A stretch of 64,000 nucleotides of DNA from Rotaria socialis (lineage: Eukaryota; Rotifera; Eurotatoria; Philodinida; Philodinidae), in contig CAJNYU010001248.1 of assembly GCA_905331475.1 (NCBI GenBank), positions 1 to 64,000 of the forward strand, given 5' to 3'. Shown piece by piece: positions 12,890 through 24,295 of the stretch. The notes beneath the pieces are model-generated. The model was not told where the DNA came from, made no database searches, and saw only the letters and a program-made list of their open reading frames with translations. The translations under genes were made by a program, and so were the position numbers. Every line of letters begins with the position of its first letter. The stretch's first letter is position 1.

Positions 12890-14056
12890 TTATTTGTATT
12901 TAAATCCGAATACAAATCCACTTGTAGTTAATATTGTAGAAGGTGAAGTTCGGTCCATTAATTGAAATTGTTCACAATTTGATGAGCGATTTGGATTTAA
13001 TGAATTTTCATTATCGTAAAAACTTGAATGACGAAAGCAATGACAAATATTTATTTTTAATTTCATAAAAAGACGTTTCAATTCACGACGAAATTTTGAA
13101 TCAAATAAAATATAAATATAAAAATTTATTGCGAATGATATTTGATATATTGAATGAAAATATTTTTCCAATAGACGAATTAATTTTGTTTCAACTGTTT
13201 TGTGTCCATATAGTAAACGCCATGTATGAATAGATGCATATGGGGCACATATTATTAAATATGACGTTGAAACAGCTAACAATAGTTTCGTCATTTTACG
13301 TGAAGCACTTCGACGTGTTATTTCACGAATTTGATTCAATTGAGAATGATTTCGAAAAAGAAATTCACGTGGATTTTGTTTCATTCGTCGTAAAGATATT
13401 AATATAATTGCATTCATTACTATGATCGAAATATACGGAATAAGAAAGACAACAAAACAATCCACTATATCCATTAATTCATTTATCCAACGTAAATGTT
13501 TCAATGAAAAACATTGCCCATTAACAATACCGATCAGAAATGGTAAATATGAGTAAATTAAACAAGCAATGCATATTATGAATAAAGCTAAACACCGAGA
13601 ACGATACCATGAAAGTACATGCGATACACGAAATGGTTTTACAACAGCAAATAAACGTTGAGCTGTAAATGACACTGTATAATAGGCACTTATAAAATTG
13701 CATACGTATGTTAAATATAATGTTAATTGGCAAACTACTGGACGATGAAGAATATTTATATAATTCGATAGCCATAAGCAAAATAAAATAGATAAATATA
13801 TTGTATCCGAAATAGCCATATAAAAGAGAAATGGATACACGGACATATTCGAGCCCATGGATGCAATCGTCGTGCGTAATGCTCGTTGACCAAAAACAAT
13901 AATTACAAAACCATTTCCAATGCATCCGATTACCACTAATAGTAACAAATAGACATGCCGGAAGAAAAACTCCAATAGAGTTGTATGTGATAGCAGTTTC
14001 ACCGTATTCAAACTATTATTTAAACTAGTCGATGTGACATTCTCCGCATCAATCAT
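12890..14056 (-). CDS. Class A (rhodopsin-like) GPCR, intronless
   Basis: A single 388-residue open frame with seven hydrophobic segments. TM1 holds IGCIGNGFVIIVFG (the conserved GN). TM2 is around FYMAISDTIYLSI. TM3 ends SFTAQRLFAVVKPF, where the usual E/DRY reads AQR. TM6 holds STSYLIICAPYAS. TM7 is NFYIYILFDSKFRRELKR, replacing NPxxY with NFYIY and followed by a basic helix-8-like stretch. Cysteines in RPVVCQLTLY and GQCFSL could form the extracellular disulfide. N-glycosylation sites (NVTS, NNSL) lie in the N-terminus. The TM3 context is reminiscent of peptide receptors of the FMRFamide/thyrotropin-releasing type, but the ligand cannot be assigned. The gene has no introns, unlike most neighbours, consistent with a retroposed or lineage-expanded receptor (inference). 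Confidence 0.9.
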   Translation of the reverse strand: MIDAENVTSTSLNNSLNTVKLLSHTTLLEFFFRHVYLLLLVVIGCIGNGFVIIVFGQRALRTTIASMGSNMSVYPFLFYMAISDTIYLSILFCLWLSNYINILHRPVVCQLTLYLTYVCNFISAYYTVSFTAQRLFAVVKPFRVSHVLSWYRSRCLALFIICIACLIYSYLPFLIGIVNGQCFSLKHLRWINELMDIVDCFVVFLIPYISIIVMNAIILISLRRMKQNPREFLFRNHSQLNQIREITRRSASRKMTKLLLAVSTSYLIICAPYASIHTWRLLYGHKTVETKLIRLLEKYFHSIYQISFAINFYIYILFDSKFRRELKRLFMKLKINICHCFRHSSFYDNENSLNPNRSSNCEQFQLMDRTSPSTILTTSGFVFGFKYK

Positions 14057-17000
14057 TATTCAAATCTAAAATATCAATTTAATTCAAGATTTTTATAGTT
14101 TCTGAGTGTTTCTCGTAATGATGAAGAATGGTTCGATGATTGCGAAAAAGAAAATCTTTTTAAATAACACTCATTAAATGTGAAATGACTCTTATAGGAA
14201 AATAATGACGTAGTATACCTGGTTCTTCTGCTTCTACTTAAGTTTTCTTCTACTTGTCTCTTATGTCATATTTCACATAATGATAGTTGCGAATTCAAGA
14301 ACATGATTACACCCTAATAGATACTAAACTTCTAGACAATATATCATATTCATATGCAAATAACTAACTAATCTATTTAGTGTCTTAGAATTTATATTAA
14401 ACGAGATACCTCATGACTGGAATGCAAACAGAAAAGAATAACAAGAGGGAAATTTGAAATATTTCTACACAATAATACAATAGTATATATTTATAAATCT
14501 ACTAAAGAAATCTACTTCAATGCAACATAAGTCAATTATGGTGTAAACAATCTTAATGAGGAGAAAGAAAAATATGTAGCATACGTTCTACATGCGGCAG
14601 ACTTTAATGTTGTATAAGGTAAATGTTGTCTGTTAACTGTCGCGGGATGTTTATGTTATTAAAAGTTCTATGTGTGTGAGTGATTAACTTTTTTTTCTGC
14701 TGCAACTGCAAAGTTAATGATACGCATGGAAGAAAAACTATGCGAAAATGATAAATAATTAGTCAAATCGTATGAATAGTTCGTTTTCTCGGAATGCTTT
14801 CTTTCCCTCTAGATTAATGATACATGCGTGTAAAATAATTAACGATCTGTTTACTCACGAAGAGTCAACATAATAATTATGCAGCAAAAATAGATGGACA
14901 TATGTCATAAACTAGAAACCTATTGCAAGATTGAAGACTCGATGTAACTGAATGAGAAAATGTCTCATGAGAGTGCTATGATGATTGCAACAGAAAAGCG
15001 TTAACTCATTGAACTGTCAACTAACAGCTAATTTCTTTTCCATGCTTGGAAGCAAAACTAATCCCTACCGTTTACGTGACCTGATTGTTATCTATCGTTG
15101 GAGCTATTGAGTAGAAAAACACAACGAACATTCCGATTAGTCATATGGCAGCCAAAGAGAGGAAATGAAACTGTAGGATTAGATACGCAGTTTTCATGAT
15201 AATATGTTAGTCAACTAGTGCGAAGCATAGACTGAAACCGGGTCGAGTCGAGTTTGATTTGAGAGACTCGACTTTTTTAAAATTTTCACTATTTCTTTCA
15301 ACCGTTTCTCGACATTGACCGTTATTATCAGTTGTTGCGTTGAAATGATGCAAATCTCACTCATTGCAGTGAATTAATCGAACAAAAAATGCAACGGCAA
15401 TGAACTGACGACGTCCAATAGACAACAATGAATGGCATACAATGACTTTCATTGTATTCAATACATCAGGTTCTATTCACCAATTAGTCATACAACAATG
15501 GATTGACCGGGTGGATTCCGGTTGTGCCGAAATGAACACCTCTAAGGCAAATTACTTCAAAGCATATCAAAGCAGTAGGGGTGTGGGTGAAGGTGATTTG
15601 TCGACGAAACTGGACCTAGCCAATCGACTGATCACGGATACAGATAATTGTTGTTGTTGTTGAAAACATCTGCTTTTGAAAATTCGTTGTTTGAGTCGTG
15701 GCTCGAGCCGGGTCGAGTGAGACTTTTTTCAGGCACATGCCGAGTCGAGTCGGATGTTTTTTGGCTCGTTTCGGACTATGGTGTGAAGTAGTAAAATTGA
15801 TGCGAACTCCAGATGAAAACAAAACAACGTGTTGCGCCACAAACGGAAATAATCTTTTAAAGATATTTTATCATCATACATAATAAAAGTCAACACTATT
15901 GAGAATCTTAGTTCAACACTTGTTATAGTTAAAAAATAATCGATAGAAAAGAATGCGAACCATCAGTTTATAAAAAAAAACAAGAAACAGACGGCAGACC
16001 TGTCAACAGCCGAGTCATATTTGTTTTGTATTTTTAACATTAAACATATTCGATAAACATCGAATACTTAGAATTTTGTATTTTAGCAAAAAAAGAAAAA
16101 GAAAAAATGTTGCTATTTAGATAAATACAAAAATTACCATTACCATGCGTTTGTAGACCTAAAACGGTCGTTCGTATAGAGAAAATGAGAGTTTTTAATT
16201 TTAGCCTGCCAATTCGACTGTAACCGCATTATCACGTCTATTTAATGGATAAAATGATAATTATCTTATGAATATTCTTTTATCTCAGTGGATCATAAAA
16301 CAAAGAAAAGCGATTTCGTTTCAATATTTCATGTATTTAGATCCGTAGAATTAAGTATGGAAACAACCAGCGATATCAATTTACGCTTTTCTCGGTTTTG
16401 AAGCATCAAATGATCTAGTTTGAATACATATACACTGAGCAAAGTTCTCGTTATAAATGAAATAAAATATTCTAAGTCGCACATAAGCGCTACGTTTTTT
16501 TCTCTTCACGCCTACAATTACTAAGCACGGTACCAATGATATGTAATCATTGAACTCATATAAACTTTTGTTGTTCTCTTTGACGTTTATGATGAACTTA
16601 TTCCGATATTGAAAATTACTTTCATTAAAATTTAATCCTGTAAGACGATAGATATGCATTCAGTCATGATCAATTCTTGTTTTGTTTTCTTTCAGTTGAA
16701 CAATTGACGAAGTTTCTCTTCTCTTGTAAAACACCACTATACCCAACCCAATAATCAGGCGAGGAGTCCGTTTGATTCTAGTCTTTTTTTGCTAAAGCTT
16801 CGATGATAAATGTATTATTTTACTTTTGAGAGAGTTTTCATTTTCTACTTTGATGATTCGCATCACATTTTTCTATTTAATAGACTACTAATCTGAATCG
16901 ATGAGCATAATATATGGAAATGTCAGTCGAATTAATGGCTTGAAATGACTTTTTTTTATGACAGAAATCTTCCTCACTTGCGCACGTGCTGCTCAATTTA

Positions 17001-17634
17001 TAAGCTTATTGACTTTTGAAAATAACGATATAGCAATAAAAAAAACAACAACACATCTTTATGACGATGATAATGGAGTGGTTTTTATTAATCCACAATA
17101 AGATAAGAATGTACATTTTATTAGGCTCAATCGAAAATTGAAGTGAGATTTCCCGATTGCATACTTTTACTCCCGAGAAAATGCATTTTTACAAAAACTA
17201 GATAGCTCAACGTTTCGATTGAAATTTAAAAACGGTGTGCTCTTTCTAATCGAATGATTCTTAGCTTCGAAAAATCTTTCGTTTTGTGGCAAAAAATGAG
17301 CTATATTATTCTTTTTATTAAAATGCGTTTTCTCAAGCGTAATTTGAGAAATACATAGTAGACTATTACGTGTAAGAAAAAGAAGAAAAAAGTATGTTTG
17401 ATACTTGTGAGATCAATTCCAATGTTCAGTCGATTGAAATAGCTCGTATTTTATTGCTATTTATACAACAGAAGCAAAGTGAAGTTTCAATCAAGTCTCA
17501 GGAAAAACTTCAACATAATATCCTTACTTCAAAAGATCTTTCGTCTCTATGCATCACTTCAAAAACCAATGAAAAAATGGGAAAATGGCACTTCGTCTCA
17601 CTTCCTTTTTACGATCTTCTGATATGAAAAAAAT
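14057..17634. other. Gene-poor region
   Basis: About 3.6 kb without a supported gene. Short open frames at 15442-15663, 15616-15840, 16381-16659 and 17394-17627 show no domain, no splice-extended reading and low-complexity composition. A GGGTCGAGT-containing motif recurs near 15239 and 15710 (listed separately). The GPCR promoter should lie just above 14056. Confidence 0.45.
15232..15755. repeat. Pair of CCGGGTCGAGT-type direct motifs
   Basis: CCGGGTCGAGT occurs at about 15238 and again at about 15709. Each copy lies near further GAGTCGAGTC or GACTCGAC motifs and is followed by a T-run. The spacing is about 470 bp. The GC-rich motifs stand out against the AT-rich background and may be ends of an old mobile element. 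Evidence is limited to these short matches. Confidence 0.3.
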
Positions 17635-17726
17635 ACATGGTGTTCGGAATCAATTCTGGCAATAGTTTTTTCATCGGATATAACCATTGAAAAAGCTATT
17701 TTCAGAATTGATTCCGAACTCCATGT
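17635..17726. repeat. 92-bp inverted repeat (MITE-like hairpin)
   Basis: The left arm starts ACATGGTGTTCGGAATCAAT and the right arm ends ATTGATTCCGAACTCCATGT. About 31 nt pair with three or four mismatches, and the pairing continues as TTTTTCA/TGAAAAA towards the loop. A hairpin this long is unlikely by chance. It resembles a minimal foldback element. Related TTCCGAAC words recur 0.8-1 kb downstream. Confidence 0.7.
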
Positions 17727-20217
17727 AAATTTTTCTCTTTACGAACATCAAAATTTGGCTGGAGATCGTAGTCAGAATGTCCGGATGTTCGTAATGGCAA
17801 AGACATGGAAACCGAAATAAAAAAAAAGACGACACGACTTTCGCAAGTATGTTCAGGTTTTGTTTCCCTGTGAGGAAATATGAAATGATACGCTATAGTC
17901 GCAACCTAAAATCACGTATCGTCAAAGTTTCGGCGGATTCAAGCAACTACGATTGCACTTTTGTTTACTATGATAACTCTAGTGTTAATGTGCATCAGCA
18001 TTCCATTTATTCTTCGATGAATGTACACGTTTTTGAACCTGGCTATTTGTTTATTTTTCGATGTTGAAGCAATGAGATCCGATTGAGATGATGAAGTGCA
18101 AGATGAAGACGAAGCAGCAGTAGTATGGTCGGCGGGTCTAACTCTAAGACTATTCAATATTGGAGTTGGACGTAGATAAGATTTAGCAACAGCTTGCTCA
18201 GTTGTTGCTTTCGACAACTGTTGGTTTTTAATCAACTTATACCCTTAGAAACAGCTTCTGAGACTATAGCACAAGGAGTATAGGTAAAGAAAGAATAATC
18301 GTCTACTTGTATAATCATAGATGTAATACAAAAAGCAACCTATTATTGTTTATAAGAGCCAAACATCTTTATATCAATTATAATATCCTTATAAATTCTT
18401 TTACGGACTCCACATTTAAGTACCCTTAGCATTCCCTTCCGGACTACCCACGATGTTTGCTGCGATCTCCAGATGTTACATTAAATATAGCAAAATACTC
18501 TATTCCGAACATCCTGTAAACACATTCCGATCTTCCTATTGTCTACTACGATATCTGGTACGTAGGCGTTTACGAACTTCCGTCATAAATTTTTACGAAT
18601 AAAATTCATTTCCGAACATCCGACAGCGTTTGCCGGTGTTCGAAAGAGATGAGACGAAACGTAAGTCACCCGAAAAAATAGGCAATTCACTTCTTTGATA
18701 GCAGCATCAAAATTTCCTAACTTAACTACATCAGCGGAAAAAATAATTTTTTGATCTCGAATAATAGGGCTTAATACACTAAAAGTGAAAGAATATATAT
18801 TGATGAGAGATCACTATTTTGCATCATACAAAAAAGCAATTCAGCAGAATTCTTGTGACAATGCCTACTGAGCACATTAATAGATCATAGGAACTGGAGT
18901 TTTTTCTGTTTGCATGAGAAAAACTTCATCAAGTTGCTAACTGTAATTACAGTAAAAGAGAATAGTGGCTGAATCTTATTAGTGTGAGGAACCTTGAGAA
19001 AAACAGTTACCGCATGTGTTAGATTTGAGAATTCGGTCACGATGATCTTTTCAGCATTCAAGGATGATCATAGCAAAAGGCATAAAGTATTTTAGACGGA
19101 AATAGTGACATATAAGTCAAAGAGCGGCAAATTCCAATATCATGTTGATCTTTCTTTTTGAACTGCTGAAATTAAGTAGGACAACGGCTTATTTTCACGA
19201 TCGGAAAACGACTAACTGCTGCTTTCTCTTTCAAAAAAAATGGGTCGAATTTTTAACATTTATTCGCGTGAAAAAATAAATTCCAAAAGATACCAAGAAA
19301 AAATATATTAATATTTTTTTTTAATATAGTGAAAAGTACTCGAAAAATGCTCTTAGAAATAAATCAACTACAATTAAATTATTCTCATTGCCCGGCTTTT
19401 TACGAGCTATTTTGGTAGTGTTTGAAAGTAATTAGTACTGAAATAGTAGATTTCCATAAAAAAAAAGGAGAAAATATAGCTGTGTACTTCGATAAAACTT
19501 AAAATTCTTGGTTATCCTATTTTTATGCTCTTTTTCAATTAGTAATCACGGAAAATGTTCAAAATATCTTCTAATTTGGATTTTATCTAAGCGCATCGGG
19601 TGGAAAACTTTAAAAACCATTATATTTCAACAAGCAAAATTATATTAGTAAAAGTTATTACCGTAATAACCAACTCTTCAATAAAGTACATATCTTGACG
19701 GTTCTGTTTAATAAACGCTAAATTATTTTAAATGAGGAAAAGCAAGACAGCACATAAATAAAGAGAATAATAATATAATATATAATTAGTTCTTTTGGCG
19801 AAAGCTATTCCTAAACGTTGCAAAAAATTTTGAGAGCAAAATAATGTCACCAAGCCTTTCCACTGGGATCTGACGATATAGGTGTTTTGATCGCATTCCA
19901 TATATATATATATATCTTTTCTACTACATAGATGCACAGGATAGAACAAGAGAAAAGAAAAAAATCTCGAGTGCTTTCAGATCATATAACATCTTTTTTT
20001 CGAAGTGCACTTTTTCGACGGCAATACGTTCAGGAAAAAAATGAAGAGAATACTTTTTTTTCTTGAATCTACCTACTGAATTCAACAGTACCTGAAAAAA
20101 GCAAGGCCATAAAATATAAATTTATTGATAAGTCTATACTGTTTCTTAGCGCAATAATCAAACATAAAACCATTAAAAAAGAAAGAAAGCAAATCACGAA
20201 TCACAAAGGAAAAAAAA
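17727..20217. other. Gene-poor region with TTCCGAACATCC motifs
   Basis: No supported gene. TTCCGAACATCC-like words occur at about 17779 (inverted), 18503 and 18609, and CTGGAGATCG occurs at about 17759 and in inverted form near 18465. These point to fragments of a repeat related to the 17635-17726 hairpin. A serine/threonine-rich open frame at 17939-18235 (minus) shows no family features. An AT microsatellite lies at about 19900-19915. Confidence 0.4.
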
Positions 20218-23200
20218 TTACTTAAGCTCTTTGGCTTTTTTTAAAAAACTATCGTCTATTTGTAGAGTGATCTTATGCCAAGCATTATTCATAACGCCAC
20301 GAACATTCCAAATTCCTAATGGAGTATCCGGTTGGGTATTTCCATGTGTATCCATCGCGCGGCAAACAATATCGAATGGTTTCGAAGGTATATCACTGGC
20401 ATTGATATGATACGTCCACAACGTCCATGACCACGCACGCATATGGGGCTGTGCAAGTTGTTCAAGTTCCGCTTGAAACCAAGTTTTGCTAGAATAAAAA
20501 TTAGCCTAGCGTCATTTCAATCAGTTGCATCGTATAAAAACAGCTAAATAGAATATCAAAGACGCATATTATTCCTTTTATTTTCAACTTTTGACAGAAG
20601 CGGAAATTAGTATTCACTCAACAATTAAAGCTTTTCTTCATTTTTTCTTATTGTGTCGTATAGATTTAGAAATTTTATTTTCTGCTCCAATTCACATTTT
20701 CTTATTAACTCTAGAGAATAATTTTGAATGGGCTATGATTCTATATTTGAGAACTGCTATTTATAAAGCTTGCTCGTTTTTTTTGTTCTTTGAACTTTCA
20801 TGGACTATAAACGTTTGAAGTGCAATTTTTTTTCTAGGCAATCCTGAAAACATATTATTGCCTATAAATAATAAACTACTGAATACAAATCTATTGAAAA
20901 TCGAAATGGGACATATTAAAGTGACTTGCAGAGAGTACAGTTATCTAATGAAAACAAATCATTATACAAATTTATTTATCATTCAAAAAAGGTTCCTAAC
21001 TCTGGCGTGTCTCCAAATCTTCTTGATTAAGTTCTTCGACTTTTACGCCAAGTTTGTTAATCTTCGCAAGAGTCATTTCGAATATACTTTTATGCTCTAT
21101 AATATATTTCTAGAACTCAAATGAATAAAAAATTCTGTTTGCTGATTCATGAATTTTTGAAGCCAAAATAACGATTCGAATTACGTTTCAACAAAAATGC
21201 TCACCCATGATCAAGACTGATCTGTACATTTTGTATCGCTCTTCCGCCTCCACCTAATGCATAGCCTTTAACTGTAAGTCGTTTATCTTTATCATTTGGT
21301 TTTACTGATAAAACTTTAATTTTATTTCCATCCTCATCCGACGACGGAGAACAAATAGCAGATTGCACATTGGATTCTTGCAAAGCAGGTACTCTATCAA
21401 AATCGGCTTGTTGTGGTTCTTTTATTGATGGTGGAAGAATTTTATAATCAGACATTTGCCAATGACTGTCGGCTTCTTTATCGGAAACAATAATTCGATT
21501 CACCCATTTAACACTACGAGCTCCAATTGTCCCCGGTACAATTACACGTAGAGGATAGCCATGATCACTCGATAGTAATTCACCGTTCATTTCATACGCA
21601 AGTAGCACATCTTCGCTGAGCGCTTTTTCCATTGGAATGGATGCACCATAACATCTTTAGATACGAGAAAAATTAAAATATTTACAATTTGGTTTAGAAA
21701 AAAAATCTTACCTTTGTGATGTATCACAATCGAGACCCCAAAATTGAACATGTTCTCCTTCTTTATCAAGACCAAATGATTCCAAAAGATCACGTAATTT
21801 AACACCGGTCCAACGAGCATTTCCAATAGCTCCAACGTACCATTGCGTGCCCAGTGCTGCTCCTTGATGTTCATTATTCATCGCAGCACGACGATTTCCA
21901 GCGCATTGCACAGCTGAAGTTATGGTATGTGATTTATATTTATCGACTAAATCATCATAGGAAAGCGAACGGCTGGATTTTTCATTGCGAATTTCTAATT
22001 TGAATTCATTAATATTAACAACTGGCACATGCATATGATTTCGTACATAGAAGTTTTCAACGGATGTTAAAAATGATGAAACAAGTAGATTAGGTTTTGT
22101 TTCAGCATTAAACGGTCGTTGTGATCGAATGAAAAATGTTTCGTTGGCATTGACACGCTCTGGATCATATTGGAATAGATCGAGAACTGTCTCTTGATGT
22201 TTTTCATTCGCTTCTCTTTCACCTAGAAAAAAAATCTGTTAAAGTTTGTTTTTTTCTCTTTTTCTAAATACCCTTTGGTAGATTGCCTATTCGATACTGT
22301 TCTAAGGTTTCATAGACATGATCAATTTGATGGATCGTAAATATTTTCCAACAAGATTCAAGAGCTTTACCAGCAGTTTTTAGTATTTGTTTGCCACCTG
22401 GATGATTTTCAACAAATGAGCTTACATCGTATACACCATCTTTATAGGCAAGCCAATAACCTAGAGAATGGAACCGTTGCATAGAATTCGTTTTGTACTG
22501 AAAAACAATTCGCTCAACTCTACATGGAATATTTAAAAAATTATATTGATTGTTTTTGTGTGCACATTCTGATTTTCATCTACCAGAAGGACATGAAAGA
22601 ACTCGATGATTAAATACTTTTTATTTTGAGACACCTACATGGAAATAGATAGCCTTTGAAAAAAGATTACGATTCGATGGAAACGTTTAACAGAAATTTC
22701 GAAGTCACTTATATTGATAAGATTCTTGCCTGAAGGTTTCGCATGCAAGGTAACTATGGACTATCGCTGTCAAAGTGTGTTGTTTTTTTTATTCGGAAAT
22801 AGGAGGCGTCCCTAATGGCGAACCAGCGTTGTATTAATAAAACAAATGTGAAAACTTTGGATTTCATCCGAAAGCTATGTGTACTGCAAAAAGTACATGG
22901 GACATATGAGTCATTCTAGAATGTCTGAACACCAAAATTACCATGAGAAACTAGGCACTTTGGTTTCTGGATGCAGTTTTTGTGCAATTTGAGACCGTTT
23001 TCAGGCGATGTTTCGTTAGAAAGCTACGATTTAGTTCAAAACTAGTATCAGATTCGGAATCAGCGCTAAAAACTGAGTCGATTTATATATGTTGTGAATA
23101 ATTCTGAGAAAAATTTGTTTTTTGAAAAAAAATCCCTGTACCCCTCCTCAGGGATGGTCTAGTCAAAAATGACAATTTTTTCGATAACTCAACCATTTCT

Positions 23201-24110
23201 TGAGGAATCCTTCTCATCTTCGAACTCGACCGAGATATTCATGAGATTGAACTGTGTGGAAAATTTCATCACGATCTGACTCTCATTTCGAAAGTTATCG
23301 TGTCTATGGCCGGCCGGACGGACACTCTGACCGATTCTAAAGTGTACTCACTTTTTGAGTACACAAAAAATGGCAAACTTTTCTTATAAAATTACTCTCG
23401 GTAAACTCAAGCAGATTTATTTTACTCACACGACGCCTACTATTTTAAATAGTTAGTTTTTATCCTTATCAAGTTGAAATTTATACCATGCATTAGCACA
23501 TGTTTTTTTTACTTTATACAAAATATCGATTTATTCGTTTCTATGATACATTTTTTTTCACCTAAAATTTGATTTTTAATAAAGAATTTGATTCAAACAG
23601 AGCGATGCTTTTTTGACCTTCAGCAAATAGTAGACATTAAAAATCAACACTCTAAAACTGTATCGAACTACTTTTAGACAAATAATACGAAATCTGAATA
23701 TGTGGATAAGAGTCAATATTGATTCTTTCCGTAATAGCTTAACAATGGGATTCTCGATGAATTCCAGGACACAACCCTTTCTTTTAACCTTTATCAAGTA
23801 AAACGTGTCTATATTTTATGTTCTTAATACCGCTTTCTTTCGTTGTATGTTTGGCAACTTCGGACATGCTGTAAATTGGTAGACTTGGCATTCTTTCTCC
23901 AATAATAACATTTGCATGTGTATTTGCATGAACGGTTGATTTATATTTTGAAAATAAATAACCTCAGCAAAGAAAAAAAAATAAAAATAAATCTATGTTT
24001 ATTAATTTTCTATCTATGTATATACCTGTAACTAATCCAGTTGTTATTCCGGTTGTAATTATATGAGGTCTAAAGCTTTGACGAAAAATAACGGCTAACC
24101 GCGATCGCAT
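20218..24110 (-). CDS. SUOX: Sulfite oxidase, mitochondrial
   Basis: Six exons (24026-24110, 23831-23962, 22272-22460, 21712-22222, 21205-21654, 20218-20488) sum to 1638 nt, or 545 residues, the usual animal length. Exon 1, MRSRLAVIFRQSFRPHI, is a mitochondrial targeting sequence followed by a hydrophobic stretch. Exons 2-3 encode a cytochrome b5 domain (PIYSMSEVAKHTTKESG, then YDVSSFVENHPGGK), with haem histidines in HPGG and FTIHQ. Exons 4-5 hold the molybdopterin domain: SQRPFNAE, ITSAVQCAGNRRAAMN with the molybdenum-ligand cysteine, WGLDCDTSQRCYGASIP, GYPLRVIVPG and WVNRI. The last part is the dimerisation domain with WSWTLWTYHI. The enzyme oxidises sulfite to sulfate in the intermembrane space and passes electrons to cytochrome c. 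Intron 2 (about 1370 nt) carries repeat copy C; intron 5 is 716 nt; the others are 45-65 nt. It shares a 185-bp divergent promoter region with SLC35E2. Confidence 0.95.
22844..23370 (+). repeat. Dispersed hairpin-ended repeat, copy C, in SUOX intron 2
   Basis: Nearly identical to copy B across about 520 bp. It starts AAATGTGAAAACTTTGG followed by the palindrome around ATTTCATCCGAAAG, then GTGTACTGCAAAAAGTACAT. It ends with the hairpin GTGTACTCA-CTTTT-TGAGTACAC at 23342-23364. It lies between SUOX exons 2 and 3 on the strand opposite to SUOX, and the flanking splice sites remain intact. The high identity to copy B suggests recent spread. Confidence 0.85.
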
Positions 24111-24295
24111 TTTGTTTTTACTAATTACGACCCGTGTTGTACCTAATTAACTTCGCGCAACACCATCTTTGGTATTTTAAATGATTGATCAATAGTAACA
24201 ACCAATGAAATGCATGATCGTTTTTACAGTACAAAATCAATGATTCGATTCGGTAGTTGTCCGTCCGGAGTATGTAATTCATTTTTGATAGTGTT
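24111..24295. promoter_or_regulatory. Bidirectional promoter region SUOX / SLC35E2
   Basis: Only 185 bp separate the divergent start codons, so both promoters must lie here or overlap the genes. A CCAAT pentamer occurs near 24206. No clear TATA box is seen in either direction. Confidence 0.5.

Noticed and set aside
17939-18235. 98-codon S/T-rich open frame on the minus strand
   Set aside because: Low-complexity composition, no family match by eye, and it lies within repeat-fragment DNA.
20489-21204. Possible gene inside the 716-nt SUOX intron 5
   Set aside because: The plus-strand open frames at 20591-20818 and 20858-21124 are AT-driven, with no domain or splice structure.
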